Shown: positions 10,618-20,998 of the stretch, piece after piece
Layout of the letters: every line of letters begins with the position of its first letter
How positions within the stretch are numbered: the first letter of the stretch is position 1
DNA from: Aphrophora alni
Lineage: Eukaryota > Arthropoda > Insecta > Hemiptera > Aphrophoridae
Length of the DNA: 64,000 nucleotides
NCBI GenBank assembly: GCA_963513935.1
Contig: OY740772.1
Coordinates: 14,850,098-14,914,097 of the forward strand
Direction: 5' to 3'
Notes under the pieces: generated by a model
What the model was told of the DNA's origin: nothing
The model's input: only the letters and a program-made list of their open reading frames with translations
Database searches by the model: none
Translations under genes and position numbers: made by a program

Positions 10618-11575
10618 GGAGGAAATTAAGGAATCTATAGATAGTAATATGGCCGAAAATACTAGACGAATAGAAAATTGTGAAGAAAAAGTGGAAGAGT
10701 GCGTAGGGGAAATTAAAAAAATGACGGACAGTTTAAAGGAACAGGGAAAGTCGACTATAGAAATTGGGGAGAAAGTTAAAAAATTAGAAGTTAAAATTAG
10801 GGAAGTCGCCAAAATTAAAGAAACCGGTGGAAATGCTAAGAATATAATTTATTTAGATAGGGCAAATTTAGAGTCAAAAACTATAGAATTTTGGGGAAAT
10901 TCAAGAGATAATCCTGTGCAATTTTTGAAACAAATTGAGGAGGTATTCCAAGAAATAAATCCCGTCATGGAAGAAAGTGATAAACTAAAAGTAGTGGAGA
11001 AAAAATTGAAAGGAGCTGCCATGGAATGGTGGGAAATAATCAAGCGAGATACAGAAGAATATAGCCAATTTAAATTGTTATTTTTAGAGCATTATTGGGG
11101 TTATCAAACGCAACAAGTAGTTAGGAATCAGATAGAAAACCATAGATATAATCCTAACGGAAATATGAGTAGGGTCGATTATTTTTGTAAAATGGTGCGA
11201 AAGGCCGAATATTTGGAACCCAAAATTCCGGAAGAGTTCCTTATATACCAACTAATGAGGCATTTCGACCAAAAAGTTCAATTAGCGTGTATTGGTAGGG
11301 CTAGTGAGCATTTGGAGGACGCTATCAAGTTTTTGAGGACCATTGAAAACGTAGACGGAATGACGAGAGAAGTTCGCCGACCAGATAGTTTCGAAAGGAG
11401 GGACGGACCACAAAGAGATCAAAATTTCAGGCAAAGGAATCAAGACTACTCAAAACCATCCCAAAACCCTAACCCTCGATCCTATGGTCAAACCCAGAAT
11501 AAACCTCAACCACAGATACCTCGAAACCCTGGTCCTTCAAACCAAAAATTCCCACCCAAGGTCACAAAAAACTAA
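10618..11575 (+). CDS. E1 Gag, C-terminal part
   Basis: Continues the frame broken at 2545. After a further coiled-coil stretch (MAENTRRIENCEEKVEE) it carries a capsid-type domain: TIEFWGNSRDNPVQFLKQI, AMEWWEIIKRD, FLEHYWGYQTQ, then LMRHFDQKVQL. The tail is rich in Arg, Asn, Gln and Pro (QRDQNFRQRNQD) without a zinc knuckle. It ends TAA at 11573-11575, directly after a slippery heptamer. The ORF can also be read from 10571 inside the E3 LTR, but that start is an artefact of the insertion. Confidence 0.85.
11566..11572 (+). promoter_or_regulatory. E1 gag-pro -1 frameshift site
   Basis: A AAA AAC in the gag frame, immediately followed by the gag TAA. This is a canonical X XXY YYZ slippery heptamer. 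A -1 shift enters the protease ORF, which is open from here through 13416. A downstream stimulatory structure was not folded. Confidence 0.7.
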
Positions 11576-13416
11576 AATACGAGATCTCAAGGCAAAATTT
11601 TTGGCAGAAAAAGGATAATACAAACGGAATTGAGATCGACGATAAAACCAAATTTAGCAAACATAAAAGGGGGGATCTGAAAATAAATAAAATTAAATTG
11701 GGGATTTTAAACACAGAAATTAAGAAAGATTTAATGGAGGAAAGAGATAATAAAATTTTAAATAGTGAAACTTACGAAAAATGTCCAGAAATAGGGATAG
11801 AAATCGAAAATATAAAAGTAAATATGTCCATTGACACCGGAGCTCAAATGTCCTGTGTTCAAGAGGATTTTTATAAACATGTGCTTAAAAGTAGGAACGA
11901 TAAAATCATGGAATTACCAGTTGTAAATACGGAAATGGTGACAGCGATAAAAAGCCAACGACAGAAGATTAAATTACAGGCATTATTGGAGATTAGAATA
12001 AATAACCAATCAATAAGAGGGGTATTTATGGTGGTACCAAAGCTGGAAAGCAAAATGATAATGGGTTGTGATTTAATGTGCAAATATCGAAGTCGAATTA
12101 ATATGGAAAAGGGTTTCCTACAACTGGTAAAGGAAAATGAATTTATTGTTGTAGATTTTCTTAAAGAAAATAATTCAAGATTGAGCAATAAAAACGCGCA
12201 GACCGAACATCAAAATGGCGGCGAAACCGGTAAAATGGTAGAGTCGTCAGCTGCAAATAATGGAGGCTCAAATTCGTACAAGCGAGTATCAGGGGCTTAT
12301 ACGTTGTCTACCAAAATGCCGGTAGACATAAAACCAAAAGCAAAGGACGTGTCTAGACTGAAATGTGACTATACCGGAGGTGACAAAGAGTGTAAGAATA
12401 GGGTGAGCCAGTTTTTTGAAAAAATTAATGATAAAGTAGTGCTTAGAAAAGCGGAGAATAGGAGATCAAGATTGAGCAAAAGCAACGCGCAGACCGAACA
12501 TCAAAATGGCGGCGAAACCGGTAAAATGGTAGAGTCGTCAGCTGCAAATAAAGGAGGCTCAAATTCGTACAAGCGAGTATCAGGGGCTTATACGTTGTCT
12601 ACCAAAATGCCGGTAGACATAAAACCAAAAGCAAAGGACGTGTCTAGACTGAAATGTGACTATACCGGAGGTGACAAAGAGTGTAAGAATAGGGTGAGCC
12701 AGTTTTTTGAAAAAATTAATGATAAAGTAGTGCTTAGAAAAGCGGAGAATAGGAGATTAAGATTGAGCAATAAAAACGCGCAGACCGAACATCAAAATGG
12801 CGGCGAAACCGGTAAAATGGTAGAGTCGTCAGCTGCAAATAAAGGAGGCTCAAATTCGTACAAGCGAGTATCAGGGGCTTATACGTTGTCTACCAAAATG
12901 CCGGTAGACATAAAACCAAAAGCAAAGGACGTGTCTAGACCGAGTAGTGACGAAACAGAAAGTGGTCAAAAGCGAAGAAGCAAGTTAAGTGCAAGGAATG
13001 AATCAACGAAGAGGGAAAATGCAAATTTTAATAATGATGAAGTGCTGTTAAAAGCGTGGGATAAAGGTAACCAATTAATTAATAAAGATGAAGGGCTGAA
13101 AGGAGCGGAGAATAAAGGAAATAAAAATGTGCCAAAGGCAATAATCGACGAAAATAATAAAATAATAAATTACGACGAAAATTTGCAAAATAACTCCGAA
13201 AACAATTCAGAACTTACACAAAACAGATTCGACGCCAGAGACGGGAGAGAAAGGAGAGCTATAATAACAATGGCGGATCCGGAAAGACAAAATGGACGAA
13301 ATTTAAGGTATCGAAAGAAGAAAGTCAAGTTCAAAAATTATACGAAGTGTAAAATGAAAGAAAGGAGGCCCGAAGGGAAAGTAAAATTTAGATGTGAAGG
13401 ACTTAGGAGATATTAA
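11572..13416 (+). CDS. E1 protease fused to 97-residue tandem repeats
   Basis: Open in the -1 frame relative to gag from the slippery site; the first in-frame ATG is at 11734, with a TTG at 11698. A retropepsin domain lies near the start: KCPEIGIEI, MSIDTGAQMSC (catalytic DTG), and KMIMGCDLM with the conserved hydrophobic-G-x-D pattern. E3 has the same KCPEI and DTG context. From 12178 there are about 2.6 nearly identical 97-residue repeats, then a basic, Asn/Lys-rich tail (KYRKKKVKFKNYTK-like) of unknown role. No RT, RNase H or integrase follows before the polypurine tract. The function of the repeat protein is unknown; nucleic-acid binding through its basic residues is possible. Confidence 0.8.
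   Translation, partial: LKYEISRQNFWQKKDNTNGIEIDDKTKFSKHKRGDLKINKIKLGILNTEIKKDLMEERDNKILNSETYEKCPEIGIEIENIKVNMSIDTGAQMSCVQEDFYKHVLKSRNDKIMELPVVNTEMVTAIKSQRQKIKLQALLEIRINNQSIRGVFMVVPKLESKMIMGCDLMCKYRSRINMEKGFLQLVKENEFIVVDFLKENNSRLSNKNAQTEHQNGGETGKMVESSAANNGGSNSYKRVSGAYTLSTKMPVDIKPKAKDVSRLKCDYTGGDKECKNRVSQFFEKINDKVVLRKAENRRSRLSKSNAQTEHQNGGETGKMVESSAANKGGSNSYKRVSGAYTLSTKMPVDIKPKAKDVSRLKCDYTGGDKECKNRVSQFFEKINDKVVLRKAENRRLRLSNKNAQTEHQNGGETGKMVESSAANKGGSNSYKRVSGAYTLSTKMPVDIKPKAKDVSRPSSDETESGQKRRSKLSARNESTKRENANFNNDEVLLKAWDKGNQLINKDEGLKGAENKGNKNVPKAIIDENNKIINYDENLQNNSENNSELTQNRFDARDGRERRAIITMADPERQNGRNLRYRKKKVKFKNYTKCKMKERRPEGKVKFRCEGLRRY
12178..12948 (+). repeat. 291-bp coding tandem repeat in E1
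   Basis: Units begin with an RLSN/RLSK codon block at 12178, 12469 and 12760, a period of exactly 291 bp (97 codons). The third unit is cut after about 189 bp (ending KDVSR). Units are almost identical at DNA level, so the array is recent. Each contains NAQTEHQNGGETGKM and a CDYTGGDKEC stretch with two cysteines. Confidence 0.9.
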
Positions 13417-14394
13417 TAGAAAGTAAGAAATTTCATGAATAAAATGTATAAGTTGTAATGTTTAAAAGTTGTAATATGTAAAGTGTAGAAGCGAGTGAGG
13501 TAAAAGGGAAATAGCGGACTCTCAGCTGATTAAAAGAAGGTAGCCTAGGTCAGTGATTAACAGGAAAAGTCCCGAATAAATTCCTAAGTGTACAAGGTCA
13601 GGAGAATAGCGGTAACACGCATCTGCAGGCCGCACCTGAATAAACAAAGTATAGACGAGGAGGTGAAGGGGAGAACCGGACGTCAATCAACCAATATTGA
13701 CAGACTGCTTGTCCAACAAATTAGCAGAGGGGATAGGAATGAATGAAAGAATAAATGTGTACTGTTTTGTTTTTATTAAAGGGAGATTTCCAATAGCATA
13801 AATAATTTTTTCTTTTTAACTACAATTAGGATAATAATCGTTGTAGTTACCAAGTACTTTATATATATGTAGGCATAGTTTTAAATTCAACCAAAGCAGA
13901 TAAATATAATCATATAAGACGAATTATTCCTTATATAAATGTAATATGTTTTGTGTGTGATAATGTGTTTATTTACAGCAAGGACGTTTAGATGAAACGG
14001 CTGTAACGGACTAAAAGAACGGTTAAGCAAATTTGTATGTATACCATAATAAATAACATGTGTTTTGAATATATAAATATTATACTATCATGAATAAAAT
14101 GTGTTTTGAATATATAAATATTATACTATAATGAATAAAATGTGTTTTGAGTATATCAATATATGAAATGATGGAGGAGATGTTTTTTTTAGATATAAAT
14201 AAATGTGTTTATATAAGTTGTTAGGTTAATATGTCAAACTTTATGTTGATGATTAATAGAGATGATAAATAAATAGTTAATATGAAATGTGATATGTCGA
14301 AAAAGGGGTTTAATACTAAAATTTTAGTTTTTTAAAAAATGAAAAATAGGAATTTTTCATTTTAACCGAAAATTTTAGTTCAAAGGGGGGATTT
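13417..14394 (+). other. E1 3' untranslated region
   Basis: Nearly 1 kb with no ORF. Positions 14059-14160 hold about 2.5 copies of a 41-bp unit starting TGTGTTTTGAATATAT. A polypurine tract closes the region. Confidence 0.7.
14382..14391 (+). promoter_or_regulatory. E1 polypurine tract (likely)
   Basis: AAAGGGGGGA, followed within a few bases by TGCGAC, a good LTR start because the LTR ends GGCA. Similar G-runs at 11669, 14857 and 15098 are less well placed. Confidence 0.55.
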
Positions 14395-16960
14395 TGCGAC
14401 GGTTTGGAAAAAGCCAAACGTCTCAAGTCCATTTAAAACAAGTTAAATTGCCGCGCTAAACCTTGTAGAGTGGGGACGAGGTGGGGCGATGACGTCACGC
14501 CAGTTCGAGAGCAAACTTGCTTGTTCGGACGTGAAAAGTGAAACTGCCTTAGTTCCTATTTTATTAAGAAACTAAATTATTAATATAAATAAATATTCAG
14601 TAGAGTCAACCGACCAATAATATCAACAAATAAATTTAAAATCACATAAAACAAAAAAGTTATTCAAGTTTTTAGAAGGGCTCAAAAACCTAAAATTTGG
14701 AAGAAGAATAAATTCAAAATTCAAAAATCGTAGAGTCATAACCAAGTGGGGAAGTAACAATAATCACAAATAAAAAATATGAAATAATAATAATTAACAG
14801 GTGAGAATGGACTTAGAAAGTCATTCTTGGGGAGTTTTTTGGAATTTTTGAGTTGAAGGGGGGATCATTTAAAAAATAATAATAAGTACTATTGTAGAGA
14901 CCACAATAGGGCACAATAATAGGTACTTAGAATCAAATTTGAAAATAAAATAAGGGAGATATAATAATTACAAAACGTAAAACTTCAAAGCCCAAAAGCG
15001 GGTAAAATAAACGTTAAAGGGGTAAAGTAACATGATAATTATATGTATTTAGTATGTAAAATGGTAAAACACCAAAGCAGAAGTAATAATATATAATGGG
15101 GGGGTTTTTATGAACATAAACTCATACGACACAAACTTAAGGACTTCAAAGGCGAATAACTCGACAACCAAACGAGTTATGGGAAAAGTACAAACATAGT
15201 TTTTCGTCGTAGTAGAAGAGGAACAAGAGTTCGTCAAAAGAATTTTGAGAAAGGACTTATCTCAAAATTTGAAAAGGGGAAAAATCAAATTTCGGGAAAA
15301 GGGCGATAACTCGCGAACGAAGCGTAGTAGAGCGATGAATCAAGTTCCACAAGACCCACAAGATGGAAAGGAAGAAGAATCCGAAAGGAACTTTAAAATC
15401 GGTTCGAGCGTTCGAAAGTTATAGCGAGTTGAACGAAAAAACGTCAAAAGTAGAGATTTTCATGCAAAAACATGAAAAGTTGCGCGCGCATCCTCAAGCA
15501 GAGTCTAAAGTCAGAATCATCATGTTGCCAACATGGATCAAAGATAACGTTAAAGAAAAAATACTATAAATTATTAATTAAAAGGTGTTTTAATTAATAA
15601 TTAAGGAAGAAAACTATTCATTGGTCAAAAAATAGGACTAATAAAACATATAGTGTAAATATTTCAGACCAAGAGGGCCTGAAAACACATAATATATGGA
15701 AAATACCTTTTTCCCAAAAAGGGAGGAAAATTGGCTCCAGAAAAGTGGATTAATTCCCACTGACAGGGAGACCGAGATTTAACCGTCGAAAGACGATTAC
15801 TTTTGATTTGGAATCGACGCTTAAAGGACGTTTCTTCTGCAACCGACTCTGAGCTGAGAGGAAGATTCAACTGTCACTCTACTAATTGGACTTAGAATAA
15901 TTTCAACTTTAATCGATCTTCAAGGCGACTTAGAAGAATTCGAGACCAGCATTCAACTACATAGCAGCTTACAGACTCTGGATAGAAAACATCACATCAC
16001 TATCATCCTAATAATACAACAAATTCCAAATCCAACTAGAACTTCTATTAAAGTGTGAAGGTATCTTATACTTAAGGAATAATTCGCAAATATTAACTTC
16101 TTTTCAAATATAACGTCATTAGGGGAATTATTAAAAATTAAATTCATTTTTAAACCTCTGCTTTGGTGTTGAAAATTATTAATAATTTAAATACGACTTT
16201 TTCAGTACAGGAAAAACTGTTTGTGGTTCTGTCTGGAAAGTCAAGCGCTTTTATTTTTGTTTAATATATAGATAATATTACATTAATTAATGTTGTTAAA
16301 TAAATAAATAGTTGTGTTATTGTTCAATTAAATTGTTTTGTGTGATTAAAAAAGTTTTGAATATAAAATTTTTCTGTGCAAAAGAGGAAATAATATACAA
16401 ATAATTCATTTCTAAATTTTGTTGTGTTTTTAATATAAATCCATTCTGTGTATGCTATTAACTTTGTTTTAACATAAATTTTATATATGTGCTCTGGTAA
16501 TATAATTTGAAAATTTTAAAAGTTATCATCAGAACTTAAGAGCCGATTTCTCCCAAAAGGCACGACCTTGGAGAGAGAGAGAGTTAATCTTAAAAGAGTT
16601 AAATAATCGAGCATTGAGATAAAATTCAGGGAATTTTGCGTTAATTAAAATTTAGTAAGTTTATGAGGACAAGCTCATACTTATTAGAGCCAAGAGTTGC
16701 AAAATCTTTGATTTAAAAAAGTAAAAGTGAGCATCTTGGCCTTGCCCGCGCCTGCTCTGAAAAGAAAGGTGGTTCGCCCAGTCGGTGGTGATCGTACAGC
16801 GAGTTTAAGAGTTCGTGATAATAGTGTTCCAAAAAAGGGAACAAGAATCTTAAACTCGTCGAAGTCAAAGAGGGAGACGCAGCGTGGCGGGTGGCGTTCC
16901 AACGTAGGGCAAGAAGAACCCTACTCGAACTCACTCACGCACGAGGATCGAAGCGCGGCA
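14395..16960 (+). repeat. E1 3' LTR
   Basis: The end at 16960 is fixed by loss of identity with the 5' copy. The start at TGC (14395) is inferred from the preceding polypurine tract and the TGC...GCA termini, giving about 2566 bp, long for the group. Only 15206-16960 can be compared with the other LTR. A primer-site-like TGGCGTTCCAACG lies at 16892-16904. Confidence 0.7.
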
Positions 16961-18400
16961 GTCTGTATGTAAATTTGGCCAGTGGTATCTGTCATTGATT
17001 TTTGACATTGTCTTGTAATATGAGTAATGACCTCCTGTTAATGGGTCGTCGTGAGCTTGTTTTAATATATCTGACCTTAGTTCATACGGTATTGCTAAAA
17101 GTTTTGTTATTTCTTGACCATTGAATTTTTTGTAGTATAATATTCCATCGTCTAAAGTGTAATGTCTGGATGCTCTGTTAATTTTATTGTTATCTGTCTC
17201 TATATTTAAGAGTGCAAGTTTAATTTGTTTCAAATATGTATCTTTTGATTGTAGCAATTCTATGTCCGGTGTGTTTGAATTGATTAAGAATACATCTTCA
17301 AAATTGTGGGGAATTTCGTCTCCTGTTTCTTGTCTAGACAGGAAATCTGGGAGACCCATTGTTTTTCCTTTCTTATACTGTATGTCTAAATTGTAATCTA
17401 CTAATTTCGTAGCTAAGCGTCCAAGTCTATTCGAAGGGTTTTTAAACGTTTGAAAATATTGTAATGCTGAGTTGTCTGTAAAACATGTTATTTTTCTTCC
17501 TAATAAATATTCTCGCCAGTATTCTACGGCGTATGTTAATCCAAGCATCTCTTTTTCAACAGTTGAGTATCGTGTTTCATGTAATTTTAATTTTCTTGAC
17601 AAATATGCTATTGGATATTCTTGATTATTGTTTGAGTCAACTTGTGTTAAAACCGCCCCTATGCCTATATTTGACGCGTCTGTGTAAACTCTTGTATGTC
17701 TGTCTTCTTTAAAATGCGATAGCAATGGTGGATTTGTTAGTATCGTTTTTATTTGTTCAAAAGCTTTGTTACATTTTTCAGTCCAAATTATTTTTGAATT
17801 TTTTTGTTCTTGATTTTTGAGTAATTCTGTTAAAGGGTGTGTTATTTGTGCATAATCTTTGATAAATTTTCTGAAAAATCCTGAAACTCCTAGAAAAGCT
17901 CTTATGTTACGTAATGTTTTTGGTTGCTTGAAGTCCAATATTGGTTGAATGTTTGATTTTAAAGGCTCTATTCCTTCTGTTGAGACCTTATGCCCCAATA
18001 TTTCTATTTCTGTATAGAAAAATTTACATTTTTTTGTGTTTAATTTCAAATTTGCTTTGTCTAATTCTTTTAAAACCGATTCTAAGTTATCTAATTTTTC
18101 TTCAAAGTTTGGTGCAAATACAATGGTATCGTCTAAATAAGCTAAACATTTTGAAAATAGGTGACTTGCTAGAACTTTGTTTAGGTTTTTCTGGAATATT
18201 GCACTTGAAACTTTAAGTCCTTGTGGTAATCTAGTATATCTTAGCATTTTATCTTGTGTTCGGATTGTTAGCAATGGTTTACTTTCCTCGTGTACTTTTA
18301 GTTGAAAAGAGGCGTTTTTTAAGTCTAATTTCGTGAAATATTGTGAATTGCTTAACCCTTGATTTGGCAATGTTAATTTTCTTGACAATTCTTCGTTTGT
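16961..18400 (-). pseudogene. E2 Pol fragment: RT palm, RNase H, start of integrase
   Basis: The frame reads through RT (FTKLDLKNASFQL; catalytic YLDD in AYLDDTIVF), the RT connection, RNase H (VYTDASNIGIGAVL, CFTDNSALQYF) and the first half of the H2C2 finger (GGHYSYYKTM, HWPNLHTD). At 16960/16961 the frame runs into the E1 LTR. On its N-terminal side it is cut by the insertion at 18401. The RT palm and RNase H have no internal stop, so truncation and insertion, not point decay, broke it. Confidence 0.85.
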
Positions 18401-18404
18401 TTAA

Positions 18405-20095
18405 AAATTAATAAAATATATTAATATATAACAAAACCTAACTTATAAGACATCATTTTTCTCAGAAAGATGCATATAATTTATCTATGTAATAAAAAAA
18501 ATAATTTTTGAAACGGTTTTGGAGTAAGTGTGTTACATGTCAAAAATTTATGTTACCATTTTTCAGAAATACCTGTATCACCCAAAATCAAAAGCTTACA
18601 ACCTTTTTCTAAGATGTACAAAAATTTAGTGATATATTTGTGAATACATTTCGGAAAAAATATATCAAAATTTGTTACATTTTGAATATTTAAAAAATTG
18701 TTTTACAAAAAAAGAGGAATGGTCCAGCTTATTTTCAATAAATCACCAAAATTTGTAATATTTATGGAAAACCAACTTCTAAATATAATTATGTTCAGAA
18801 ATGTTCATAGAATTTAGTAGTGTAATTTAAAAAAAGATTGAATAATAATTTTGGAGCCAGTATTGCATAGAACAAAAAAAAACACGAAAATCCAAGGCCA
18901 AATTTCACTTCAAAGTCCAATTGAGCGTAGAAAATCTATTTTTACATTTTTTACGAGTATTACAAACGTTTTCTAGTATAAATATGAATAACAATTGGTA
19001 AAAAAAAAATCAAATTCTGAAATTTTGAATATAGAAATTGTACTTACCCGTAATAAGTTATAAATTTTGCAAGGTTTACCCACTAACGCCTTTTTAGTAA
19101 TGTTTTGTACACCTAAATCAACATTCACTAGATTTCACAATTACAATAACACAATAGATTCTACAAAGAATAACACACATATAAACTTATATAATACATT
19201 TTTATAATCAATGAATACACTCGATTTATCACAAGAAATATGAAGAAAGCGACAAAAAGAACGCCATTTTGCTTCAGTTTGCAACCGTCAATCCGAAACA
19301 ACCACGTTGTCTTTAGGTTCCATATGACTGACTAAAACTTGGTTTATATCATTGGAAAGGTCTGTATTTTGTCTATACAAAGAGATAAGAACCTGTCAGA
19401 TAGGGCAAATGTAAAGCTATATTTAGAATAAACAAGGAGAGAAGTAGGTTACAGTTCTTTAGCCTTCGAGTGCAGCAGTCTGCCGGAGAAATAGGGGACT
19501 TCAAAGAATTATTGTATTTTGTCTAAATGTAGCAAGATAATCAAATTTCATAACCTCTAAAAGCTTGAAATATGAGCTTTTCAATGGTGTATAATTCATG
19601 TTTCTAAGAATTCATTTACTAGGGTAAAGTGGACTTGAAGAAAACAACCATTTTTTTTCTCTAAAACTGTTTTTTTGTGTTGAAAAAAATCTAGAATGAA
19701 AACCATTTGTCTTTCTGACATGTGGCGAACTCTGTTCGATAGGTAAACATTTGTACTAAGAACAGTATAATTGTCAAGGAATATGGTTGGAAAACATTAT
19801 TATCACAACGTCCTAAAGGAGGACTCCATTTTGTATTCTTTGCCAACCGTCATGTTTCTGTCTAAAACACGCCAAACTTTACCAATTAATTAAATATTTT
19901 TATAGCGTTTTATGAACTTTTGATTACATGTATATGCATCTACGAAACGTCAGCTTTACAATGGTATAACATTTATTTCGATAAGATGGTTTTAAGTAAC
20001 TCTAATGACGAGTTGCAAAATGTGAGTTTTTTACAGTTGTCCATCTTTCGTCAGTGGTCAAATGACAGTTTCTTACCCAACTGCCAAATAGTGAG
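18405..20095. mobile_element. Unclassified 1.69-kb insertion at TTAA inside E2 RT
   Basis: TTAA stands on both sides (18401-18404 and 20096-20099), and RT coding flanks it on both sides. TTAA targeting is the habit of piggyBac-type transposons, but the termini (AAATTAATAAAATATA left; CTGCCAAATAGTGAG right) are not clear inverted repeats. It is AT-rich without an ORF. Two internal stretches near 19262 and 19829 share a CCATTTTG...CCGTCA pattern. Rejoining at TTAA leaves E2 one base out of frame, so some decay occurred. Confidence 0.5.
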
Positions 20096-20998
20096 TTAAA
20101 CAGCTAAACATTAATTGCAAACTCGGTATTGGGAAATTTTCATTTTTTATCTGTTCATTGACCTTTCTAAAATCTGCTACTAATCTGTGTGAGTTATCTT
20201 GGTTTTTAACTATAAATGCTGGCGATGCAAATTCTGTGAAGTTTGGACATTCTTCCAAAATTCCTGCTTGTACTAAGTGTTCTAGCTCTTTATTTAATAT
20301 ATGTCTTTCCTGATTACTTTGGCGATATGGCGGTACTATGATACCTGATGTACCCTGAACTACTTGTATTTTGACTGGGTTTATATTTGCTGGACTGAGA
20401 TCTCCGACCTCCGTAGTGAATATATGTTTATATTTTTTTATTATTTTTACTACTTGACTGTGTTGTTTTTCTGTTAGTTGTTCGCAAATTTGGAATTGTA
20501 CTCCATTTTTGTCTGCAATTTGTTCTTTGTTGGAGTTTCTTTGTTGTGTTATTTGTGTAGGTGCTATTTTTTTGTTTATTGTATCATAAATTCGTGGTTC
20601 CTCTTGATTTCTGTTTATATGACCAATAAGTGTTTTTGGCATTATTATTTTTGGTGTTTTTGATGCGTTATATATGTGAATATAGTATTTATCATCTTGT
20701 CTTGATATGTAAGCATGAATTTGTTTTTGCTCCCTTAAGTGTCTATCCGTTTCAAAATCCATTTGTTCGTTATAATTTTCTATCTCTCGTACCCTTAAAC
20801 TCTGTCCTGGTGCAATTTTTATTTGATCGAGTGATCGTATTTCTGGGTTGCTTATTATATTGTTATTTATTATCAAACGTATGTTTTTTAAATTCTCTAA
20901 CCATGATTCATTCATATCTATTATACATTTTTGGTTGTTTGACTGCAGAGTTATTTGTTTCTTACCGTAATCTATTTTTGCTTGATTAGCTAGTAAAA
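20096..20998 (-). pseudogene. E2 Pol fragment: protease end and RT N-terminus
   Basis: Carries the RT entrance: AGILEECPNFTEFASPAF, then HRLVADFRKVNEQI and NFPIPSL, the usual Ty3/Gypsy fingers motifs. The frame is open upstream to about 20998, where it should continue from protease. The protease ORF stops there one base out of register, in a T-run, which suggests a 1-bp deletion. The downstream end is the insertion at 20096. Confidence 0.75.

Larger units (their letters stand above)
1..16960 (+). mobile_element. E1: Gag-Pro LTR retrotransposon without polymerase, 5' end outside window
   Basis: The window opens inside the 5' LTR; a near-identical copy (offset 15205) is the 3' LTR ending at 16960. 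Internal parts in order: primer site at 1758, coiled-coil Gag (2028-2545 plus 10618-11575), a -1 slippery site, a protease-plus-repeat ORF (to 13416), an untranslated stretch and a polypurine tract at 14382. No reverse transcriptase, RNase H or integrase motif (no YxDD, no DDE, no H2C2) is found in any frame outside nested E3. E1 sits in the integrase region of E2 and is itself split by E3. LTR copies differ at only two visible positions in 1755 bp, so insertion is recent. Family relation to E3 is inferred from shared protease context and primer-site layout. Confidence 0.85.
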
